This document shows, in pieces, positions 57,503 to 64,000 of a stretch of 64,000 nt of DNA. Location of the stretch: positions 186,001 through 250,000 of the forward strand of contig NZ_JACAOS010000015.1 in the NCBI RefSeq assembly GCF_013386165.1. Direction: 5' to 3'. Numbering within the stretch: the first letter of the stretch is position 1; each line of letters begins with the position of its first letter. Below the pieces are notes generated by a model. It was not told the origin of the DNA and searched no databases. It saw only the letters and a program-made list of their open reading frames with translations. This DNA comes from Pseudomonas gingeri. GTDB lineage: Bacteria > Pseudomonadota > Gammaproteobacteria > Pseudomonadales > Pseudomonadaceae. The translations under genes were made by a program, and so were the position numbers.

Positions 57503-58549
57503 ATGCCCTCTCAACTCAAGCGTCGACTGTTTATTTTCCTGTTCCTGGTCCTGGTGATCGCCCTGGGCTTTTTCGCCCAATGGTTCTTCAGGGGACGCTT
57601 TTATGAAAGCACCGATAACGCCTATGTCCAGGGCGAGATCACCCGCGTTTCCAGCCAGCTGGGCGCACGCATTGACGAAGTGCTGGTGGCGGACAACCAA
57701 CATGTGGAAAAGGGCCAGTTGCTGGTCCGGCTCGAAGGGGCTGATTTCCAGCTGGCCATCGACCGCGCCAATGCCGCCCTCGCCACCCGCGAGGCCGAAC
57801 GAGTGCAGGCCCAGAGCAAGCTGACCCAGCAGGCCAGCCTGATCGCCGCCGCCGATGCCCAGGTCGCGTCCAGCCAGGCCAGCCTCGGCCGTTCGCAACT
57901 CGACCTGAACCGCGCGCAGACCTTGCGTAAACCCGGCTACGTCTCGGAAGAACGGGTCACCACGCTCTCCGCCGATAACCATATCGCCCGCTCGCAAGTG
58001 GCCAAGGCCCAGGCCGACCTGCAAGGCCAGCGCCAGCAAGTGATCGCCCTGGGGGCCGAACTGAAGCGCCTCGATGCGCAGATCGCCAACGCCCGGGCCG
58101 ACCTGGCCCAGGCCGAACTGAACCTGACCCGCAGCGAGATCCATGCGCCCATCAGCGGCCTGGTCGGTCAGCGCGCGGCACGCAACGGCCAGTATGTGCA
58201 GGCCGGTGCCTACCTGCTGTCCATCGTCCCGGACCAGGACATCTGGATCCAGGCCAACTTCAAGGAAACCCAGATCGGCCACATGCAGGCGGGCCAGAGC
58301 GCGACCTTGACCTTCGACGCCTATGAGGACACGCCGATCCAGGGCAAGGTCGAGAGCCTGTTCGCCGCCTCCGGCGCCCAGTTCAGCCTGTTGCCGCCGG
58401 ACAACGCCACCGGCAACTTCACCAAGGTGGTGCAGCGCATCCCGGTCAAGCTGACCTTTGCCGCCGACAACCCGTTGCAAGGCAAGATCCGTCCGGGCAT
58501 GTCGGTCACCGTCAAGGTCGACCTGCGCGACGCCCAGCATGGCCGGTGA
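57503..58549 (+). CDS. HlyD/EmrA-family membrane-fusion protein
   Basis: Periplasmic adaptor of an exporter, about 348 residues. One N-terminal membrane helix (FIFLFLVLVIALGFFAQWFF), then the split biotinyl-lipoyl halves (YVQGEITRVSSQLGARI and the later SEIHAPISGLVGQRAARNG) around a long coiled-coil hairpin, then a beta-barrel part ending IRPGMSVTVKVDL. ATG 57503 is chosen over GTG 57491; neither has a clear ribosome site. The end overlaps the next gene by 11 bp. It is divergent from gltX. Confidence 0.93.
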   Translation: MPSQLKRRLFIFLFLVLVIALGFFAQWFFRGRFYESTDNAYVQGEITRVSSQLGARIDEVLVADNQHVEKGQLLVRLEGADFQLAIDRANAALATREAERVQAQSKLTQQASLIAAADAQVASSQASLGRSQLDLNRAQTLRKPGYVSEERVTTLSADNHIARSQVAKAQADLQGQRQQVIALGAELKRLDAQIANARADLAQAELNLTRSEIHAPISGLVGQRAARNGQYVQAGAYLLSIVPDQDIWIQANFKETQIGHMQAGQSATLTFDAYEDTPIQGKVESLFAASGAQFSLLPPDNATGNFTKVVQRIPVKLTFAADNPLQGKIRPGMSVTVKVDLRDAQHGR

Positions 58550-60089
58550 TCAACTGATCCGACCGGTGGGTGAACCGACCCGCCGGGACTGGATCGCGGT
58601 GATGAGCGTGATGCTCGGCGCCTTTATGGCGGTGCTCGACATCCAGATCACCAACTCCTCGCTCAAGGATATCCAGGGCGCACTCTCGGCGACCCTGGAA
58701 GAGGGCTCGTGGATTTCCACCTCCTACCTGGTGGCGGAAATCATCATGATTCCCCTCACCGCCTGGCTGGTGCAATTGCTCTCGGCGCGGCGGCTGGCGG
58801 TCTGGGTATCCCTGGGTTTCCTCGGCTCGTCGCTGCTCTGTTCCATGGCCTGGAGCCTGGAAAGCATGATCGTGTTCCGCGCCATGCAGGGTTTCACCGG
58901 CGGCGCGCTGATCCCCCTGGCGTTCACCCTGACCTTGATCAAGCTGCCGGACCACCACCGCGCCAAGGGCATGGCCATGTTCGCCATGACCGCCACCTTT
59001 GCCCCGTCCATCGGTCCGACCATTGGTGGCTGGCTCACGGAAAACTGGGGCTGGCAATACATCTTCTACATCAACATCCCGCCCGGCCTGATCATGATCG
59101 CGGGGCTGCTCTACGGACTGGAAAAGAAAGAAGCCCACTGGGAACTGCTCAAGAGCACCGACTACGCCGGAATCGTCAGCCTCGGCATTGGCCTTGGGTG
59201 CCTGCAGGTGTTCCTCGAGGAAGGCCACCGCAAGGACTGGCTGGAATCGGACCTGATCGTGACGCTGGGCAGCATCGCCCTGCTGAGCCTAATCACGTTC
59301 GTGATTCTGCAGTTGTCCAAACCCAACCCGTTGATCAACCTGCGCATCCTGCAGAACCGCAACTTTGGCCTGTCGAGCATTTCCAGCCTGGGCATGGGCG
59401 TGGGCCTGTACGGCTCGATCTACCTGCTACCGCTGTACCTGGCGCAGATCCAGAACTACAACGCCCTGCAGATCGGCGAAGTGATCATGTGGATGGGAGT
59501 ACCGCAGCTGTTCCTGATTCCGCTGGTGCCCAAGCTGATGAAGTTCGTTTCGCCGAAGCTGCTCTGTGCCCTGGGGTTTGGTCTGTTCGGGTTGGCGAGT
59601 TTTTCTTCCGGGGTGCTCAACCCGGACTTTGCCGGCCCACAGTTCAACCAGATCCAGATCATCCGCGCCCTGGGGCAGCCGCTGATCATGGTGACCATCT
59701 CGCTGATCGCCACCGCCTATATCCAGCCCCAGGACGCGGGGTCGGCGTCGAGCCTGTTCAACATCCTGCGCAACCTCGGCGGGGCCATCGGCATCGCCCT
59801 GCTCGCGACCTTGCTGGATGCACGGACCAAGGTCTATTTCGATTATCTGCGCGAGGCGGTGGTACCGGGCAACCCGCAGGTAGCCGAACGCCTGGCGGCG
59901 CTGACGAATACCCTGGGCAGCGACAGCGCGGCGCTGGGCAAGCTGAGCGAGATCACCCATCAGCAGGCATCGATCATGGCCTATAACGACGCCTTCCATT
60001 TTGTCGGGATCGCGCTGGGGATCAGCATGTTGGCGGTGCTGTTGACCAAGGCGCTGCCGGCGGGGGTCAAGGCCGGGGAAGCGCATTGA
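58539..60089 (+). CDS. DHA2-family MFS exporter (EmrB-like)
   Basis: A 516-residue drug:H+ antiporter of the 14-helix type. WIAVMSVMLGAFMAVLDIQI with NSSLKDIQGAL is the EmrB start. FAPSIGPTIGGW is antiporter motif C. It works with the preceding adaptor and an outer-membrane channel encoded elsewhere. Substrates are unknown. ATG 58539 lies inside the adaptor gene. The 3' end overlaps the convergent LysR gene by 23 bp. Confidence 0.94.
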   Translation: MAGDQLIRPVGEPTRRDWIAVMSVMLGAFMAVLDIQITNSSLKDIQGALSATLEEGSWISTSYLVAEIIMIPLTAWLVQLLSARRLAVWVSLGFLGSSLLCSMAWSLESMIVFRAMQGFTGGALIPLAFTLTLIKLPDHHRAKGMAMFAMTATFAPSIGPTIGGWLTENWGWQYIFYINIPPGLIMIAGLLYGLEKKEAHWELLKSTDYAGIVSLGIGLGCLQVFLEEGHRKDWLESDLIVTLGSIALLSLITFVILQLSKPNPLINLRILQNRNFGLSSISSLGMGVGLYGSIYLLPLYLAQIQNYNALQIGEVIMWMGVPQLFLIPLVPKLMKFVSPKLLCALGFGLFGLASFSSGVLNPDFAGPQFNQIQIIRALGQPLIMVTISLIATAYIQPQDAGSASSLFNILRNLGGAIGIALLATLLDARTKVYFDYLREAVVPGNPQVAERLAALTNTLGSDSAALGKLSEITHQQASIMAYNDAFHFVGIALGISMLAVLLTKALPAGVKAGEAH

Positions 60090-60990
60090 CATTGAGGCCC
60101 TGTTCACTACGCTCGCGAATCAACTCGACCAGCGCCCGCAACCCCGCCGGCACATGCCGCCGCCCCGGGTAATACAACGACAACCCACCATAAGGCGGCG
60201 TCCACTCCTCCAGCACCGGCACCAGGGTGCCCGCCGCCAGGTCGGCGCTGGCATTCCACTGCGAGCCATACGCCAGGCCCAACCCCGCCCGCGCGGCCTC
60301 CAGCACCAGGGTCGATTCATCCAGGGTCAGCACACCCTGCACATCGATCTCATAGGACTCGCCATGGCGCTCGAACTCCCAGTGATAGATCCGCCCACTG
60401 GGCAAACGCAGGCGGATACAGCGATGGTTCAACAGGTCCATCGGCGTCTGCGGCACCGGATTACGTGAGAAATACTCCGGGCTACCCATCACCAACAACC
60501 GCAACGGCAAACCCAGCGGGATGGCGATCATGTCCTGGGGCACACTGTCGTGCAGACGGATCCCGGCATCGAAGCCCTCGACAACGATATCGATCAACTT
60601 GCCCTCGGTAACAATATCCACCTTCATCTGCGGATAGCGCCGCATGTACTCCAGTAACAGCGGCATCGCCTGCTTCACCGCACCCACCGCGCTGTTGATG
60701 CGCAAGGTGCCGGTCGGCACATCGCCGTGGTTGCCGGCCTGTTCCATCGCCTCGCGAATGCTCGACATCGCCGGCGCAATACTCTCGACAAACTGCGCCC
60801 CGGCCTCGGACAGCGCCACACTGCGGGTGGTGCGATTGAACAGCCGAGCACCGATGCGCGCCTCCAACGCCGACACCGCATGACTCAGCGCCGAGGTCGA
60901 GACATCCAGCTCGGTGGCCGCCGCACGAAAACTCCGATGCCGGGCCACGGCCAGCACCGCCTCCAATTCTGTCAGGCCTGATGTGCGCAT
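60067..60990 (-). CDS. LysR-family regulator
   Basis: A 307-residue LysR-type regulator with helix-turn-helix FRAAATELDVSTSALSHAVS and a CrgA-like effector half (SEYFSRNPVP-type MGSPEYFSRNP, HWEFERHGE). It is convergent with and overlaps the exporter gene, and divergent from the aldehyde dehydrogenase with 103 bp between starts, so the dehydrogenase gene is its more likely target. Confidence 0.92.
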   Translation of the reverse strand: MRTSGLTELEAVLAVARHRSFRAAATELDVSTSALSHAVSALEARIGARLFNRTTRSVALSEAGAQFVESIAPAMSSIREAMEQAGNHGDVPTGTLRINSAVGAVKQAMPLLLEYMRRYPQMKVDIVTEGKLIDIVVEGFDAGIRLHDSVPQDMIAIPLGLPLRLLVMGSPEYFSRNPVPQTPMDLLNHRCIRLRLPSGRIYHWEFERHGESYEIDVQGVLTLDESTLVLEAARAGLGLAYGSQWNASADLAAGTLVPVLEEWTPPYGGLSLYYPGRRHVPAGLRALVELIRERSEQGLNVNALPRP

Positions 60991-61093
60991 TATCCTATAT
61001 CACTCACTAACTCATGCCGCTTCATCCGGCTTATCAGGCCAATCCTAGACGCTTATCCTGATTGACACCACAGACCCACGCCTCGGAGCAGCC

Positions 61094-62518
61094 ATGCAAC
61101 GCATCGACCATATCTATATCAATGGCGCCTTTGTCACCCCTCATGGCCAGGAACTGTTCGACCTGTTCAACCCGGCGACCGGCCAAGTCATCGGTCAGGT
61201 ACGCCTGGCGGACGAACAGGATGCCCACGCCGCGATTGCCGCCGCCAAGGCCGCATTCCCGGCCTTCTCCCGCACCAGCAAGGCCGAACGCCTGGCCATG
61301 TTGCAGCGCATGCACGCGGCCATTGTCGCCCGGGAAGACCAACTCAACGACGCCCTCATCGAGGAATACGGCGCCCCCGCCTCGCGCTCGCGCTGGATGG
61401 CCCAGCATGCCGCCAGCGTCTTTCTGGAAGCGGCGAAGGTCCTCGAAAACTACGACTTCAAGCGCCGGGCCAGGACCGCCGAGGTGATCATGCAGCCCCT
61501 CGGCGTGGCGGGCCTGATCACCCCCTGGAACAATGACGCCGGCTTTATCTGCGGCAAACTGGCCGCCGCCCTGGCCGCCGGTTGCACCACGGTGATCAAA
61601 CCCAGCGAAATGAGCGCGATCCAGACCCGTATCGTCACCGAGGCCCTGCACGCAGCCGATCTGCCGCCGGGGCTGTTCAATATCGTCACCGGTCGCGGTG
61701 AAACCGTCGGCGCCACGATCAGCAGCCATCCGGATATCGCCAAGATCTCCTTCACCGGCTCCACCCTGGTGGGCAAGAGCATCCTGCGCAGCGCCGCCGA
61801 AACCTTGAAGCGCGTCACCCTGGAACTGGGCGGCAAATCGCCGGTGGTGATCCTCGACGATGCCGACCTGAGCCAGGCCATTCCCCTGGCCTTGCAGGCC
61901 GGCTTCATGAACAGCGGCCAGGCGTGCATCGCCGGGACCCGGATTCTGGTGCCCGAGGCACGCCTGCACGAAGTCGAAGCCGCCGTGCTCCAGGCCATCG
62001 ACGCGGTCAAGGTCGGCAATCCACTGGACCCACAGACCAGCGTCGGGCCGATGGTCAGTGAAAAACAATGGCAGCGGGTGCAACGCTATATCCGCATCGG
62101 TATCGACGACGGTGCCCGACTGCTGGTGGGCGGCGAAGGCCTGCCCGAGGGCATGGACAAGGGCTGGTTCGTGCGCCCGACCGTGTTCAGTGGCGTGACC
62201 AACGAAATGACCATCGCCCGTGAGGAAATTTTCGGTCCGGTGCTGTCGATCATCACCTACCGTGATCAGGAAGACGCCATCCGCATCGCCAATGACACAC
62301 CTTACGGCCTGCAGGCCTATGTGATGTCCAGCGACGCCGAACGGGCCCGCCAGGTTGCCGACCGCCTCGAGGCCGGACGCGTGCTGATCAACACCCTGGC
62401 CCACGAGCCGGCGGCACCCTTCGGCGGTTTCAAGCAGTCGGGCATCGGCCGGGAATACGGGGCCTTCGGGCTGGAGGCGTTCCTCGAGCCGAAATCGATT
62501 CTGGGGGGCGTTCAATAA
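61094..62518 (+). CDS. Aldehyde dehydrogenase family protein
   Basis: A 474-residue NAD(P)-dependent aldehyde dehydrogenase. Catalytic Cys278 is in NSGQACIAGTR, Glu244 in LELGGKSP and Asn146 in TPWNND. The nucleotide turn FTGSTLVGKSI is present. The specific aldehyde is not evident. ATG 61094 gives MQRIDHIYINGAF, a normal family start. The divergent LysR gene probably regulates it. Confidence 0.94.
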   Translation: MQRIDHIYINGAFVTPHGQELFDLFNPATGQVIGQVRLADEQDAHAAIAAAKAAFPAFSRTSKAERLAMLQRMHAAIVAREDQLNDALIEEYGAPASRSRWMAQHAASVFLEAAKVLENYDFKRRARTAEVIMQPLGVAGLITPWNNDAGFICGKLAAALAAGCTTVIKPSEMSAIQTRIVTEALHAADLPPGLFNIVTGRGETVGATISSHPDIAKISFTGSTLVGKSILRSAAETLKRVTLELGGKSPVVILDDADLSQAIPLALQAGFMNSGQACIAGTRILVPEARLHEVEAAVLQAIDAVKVGNPLDPQTSVGPMVSEKQWQRVQRYIRIGIDDGARLLVGGEGLPEGMDKGWFVRPTVFSGVTNEMTIAREEIFGPVLSIITYRDQEDAIRIANDTPYGLQAYVMSSDAERARQVADRLEAGRVLINTLAHEPAAPFGGFKQSGIGREYGAFGLEAFLEPKSILGGVQ

Positions 62519-62579
62519 CCGCCGTGTCCTCCCCAGCAGGCCGACGCCTGCCGGGGAGACCGGGTTCGCCCGTGACGGC

Positions 62580-63128
62580 TTAGCGCGCCAGCCATTGCTC
62601 GGCGGATACCACCGAGGCATAACCGAACGCCAGGGACGCCATGAACGCTCCATGCACATGGGCCGCCGGCACCGTCAGGCCATTGAACTCCAGGTCCCGT
62701 GAAGCACAGGCATCATGAATCACCGTGACCGGGTAACCCAGGTCAGTCGCCGCGCGGGTGATGGCGTCGACACACAGGTGGCTCATGCTGCCGACCACCA
62801 CCAGTTCCTTGACGTCATTGCGTTCCAGCACCGCGCCCAGTTCGGTGTCGCGAAACGAGTTGATGAAATGCTTGAGGATCACCTGCTCATCGGCACGATT
62901 GAGCACCTTGGCGTGCAACTGCGCGCCTTCGGACCCCGGGACAAAGAACGGCGCATCGGCGCTCGCGGACTCATGGCGGACATGCACCACCAGGTCGCCG
63001 GCCTCGCGCGCTGCGGCCAGAATCGCGGCAGCCTTGTCGGCCGCTGCATCGGCGCCGCTCAGGGTCCATTTGCCACCTGGGAAATAGTCGTTCTGGATAT
63101 CCACCAGGATCAGTGCTTGTACGGACAT
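62580..63128 (-). CDS. Isochorismatase-like cysteine hydrolase
   Basis: A 182-residue hydrolase of the isochorismatase/nicotinamidase fold. The triad is complete: Asp10 (LVDIQNDYF), Lys86 (VILKHFINSF) and Cys119 (GSMSHLCVDA). The substrate is unknown. ATG 63128 has GAGGAAAA upstream. It is divergent from a GlxA-type regulator 120 bp away, the usual pairing for such hydrolases. Confidence 0.93.
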   Translation of the reverse strand: MSVQALILVDIQNDYFPGGKWTLSGADAAADKAAAILAAAREAGDLVVHVRHESASADAPFFVPGSEGAQLHAKVLNRADEQVILKHFINSFRDTELGAVLERNDVKELVVVGSMSHLCVDAITRAATDLGYPVTVIHDACASRDLEFNGLTVPAAHVHGAFMASLAFGYASVVSAEQWLAR

Positions 63129-63248
63129 ATCATTTTCCTCGATTGAGTGGTGCAGCGTTCGGTTGCTTTGCGTTACCGGATCAAGTATCCAGTTCGCAGC
63201 GTGCTCCGGGGATTGGCCGGACCGACACTTTCGAGGGGAAAACTGACA

Positions 63249-64000
63249 ATGGACGCGACCGACCCGACAACCCATGGGTTGAAAGACAGCGCCGTGGCCG
63301 AAATCGGCCTGCTCCTCTATCCCGGCGCGCAGACCGCCGCCATCCACGGCTTGACCGACCTGTTCAGCGTGGCCAATCGCATGGTCGCCGAACACGGCGA
63401 TGCGGCCCGGCTGCTGCGCATCAGCCATTGGGCCACCAGCGCCACGGGCGAGTCGATCGAGCGGGTCTACGACAGCCGACCGGGCACGGCGAGCCACCCG
63501 GCCGCCGTGGTCATTCCGCCCTCCCTGGGCGAGACGCCCTCACCGGCGGCCTTGCTGCTCAGTGCCGACTGGGTCCGCGAACAACATAGCCGCGGAGCGA
63601 TCATCGGCTCCGTGTGCATGGGCGCCTTCGTGCTGGCACAGACCGGCCTGCTCGATCAGCGCCCCGCCACCACCCACTGGAATTCGGCCAAGGCCTTGTC
63701 CGCGCTCTACCCGCAGATACGCCTCGACACCGACAAACCGATCATTGACGACGGCGACCTGATCACCACCGCCGGGTTGATGGCCTGGGCCGAACTGGGC
63801 ATGCGCCTGGTCGAACGGCTGCTGGGGCCGGGCATCGCCACCCGCACGGCGCGCTACCTGCTGATCGAGCACCGGGACAACAGCGAATGCGCTGGAAACT
63901 TTGCGCCGATACTGGGACACGGCGATGCGGCGATCCTCAAGGTCCAGCACTGGTTGCAAAGCAGCGGCGCGCTGGAAGCCAGCGTGAATACCATGGCCGA
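63249..64000 (+). CDS. GlxA-family AraC-type regulator, 3' end cut off
   Basis: Visible part of about 250 residues: a DJ-1/PfpI-like amidotransferase domain (AEIGLLLYPGAQTAAIHGL, and SVCMGAFVLAQTGLL with a cysteine near residue 123), TTHW and the start of the linker to the AraC helix-turn-helix, which lies beyond the window. ATG 63249 is preceded by GGGGAAAACTGACA. Divergent from the isochorismatase-like gene, which it probably regulates. Confidence 0.9.
   Translation, partial: MDATDPTTHGLKDSAVAEIGLLLYPGAQTAAIHGLTDLFSVANRMVAEHGDAARLLRISHWATSATGESIERVYDSRPGTASHPAAVVIPPSLGETPSPAALLLSADWVREQHSRGAIIGSVCMGAFVLAQTGLLDQRPATTHWNSAKALSALYPQIRLDTDKPIIDDGDLITTAGLMAWAELGMRLVERLLGPGIATRTARYLLIEHRDNSECAGNFAPILGHGDAAILKVQHWLQSSGALEASVNTMA

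Overview
The window is a chromosomal segment of a Pseudomonas, most likely from the P. fluorescens group. Three things point there: the high GC content; the gene order metZ-purF-cvpA-dedD-folC-accD-trpF-truA-fimV-asd-leu followed by ibpA and gltX, which is the conserved Pseudomonas order; and paired intergenic REP repeats with the core GAGC-TTGC-GCGA typical of fluorescent pseudomonads. No transposase, integrase, phage gene, rRNA or CRISPR array is visible.

Layout. 1-11.6 kb holds a truncated nadK, a DUF1853 gene, an arsRBC arsenic operon with a clear ArsR operator, a cytochrome b561, a PLP-dependent deaminase/desulfhydrase, fadH, a nitrilase-fold protein that has lost its catalytic cysteine together with an overlapping AraC-type regulator, a 28-codon small ORF and a DUF2242 lipoprotein. 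11.7-28.5 kb, all on the minus strand, is a compact type VI secretion cluster in the order tssA-B-C-hcp-E-F-G-DUF4280(PAAR-like)-vgrG-J-K-L-M. An orphan LuxR/FixJ-type response regulator follows it. The cluster has no clpV (tssH), no fha/ppkA/pppA genes and no recognisable effector or immunity gene, and its TssM has a degenerate Walker A motif. A TAGGA-N4-TCCTA palindrome lies upstream of tssA, and a degenerate copy lies upstream of the response regulator gene, so the regulator may control the cluster.

28.9-29.3 kb is a tRNA cluster (Val-Asp-Asp). 29.5-37.5 kb holds the metZ to truA housekeeping genes. A short M24 peptidase-like gene, fimV, an Asd paralogue without the catalytic cysteine, asd, and leuB-methyltransferase-leuD-leuC follow. 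A divergent LysR gene has an operator-like repeat overlapping the leuC -35 element. Next come a large multi-PAS GGDEF-EAL protein, ibpA with a sigma32 promoter and a ROSE-like RNA thermometer, dusC, a thioesterase, a TetR regulator, a duplicated tRNA-Glu/tRNA-Ala block and gltX. The right end carries an EmrAB-like exporter pair with a convergent LysR regulator, an aldehyde dehydrogenase, an isochorismatase-like hydrolase and the start of a GlxA-type regulator.

Four REP pairs punctuate intergenic gaps. The least ordinary part is the ClpV-less type VI cluster with its orphan regulator and shared promoter palindrome. All assignments are from reading the sequence; no database search was run.
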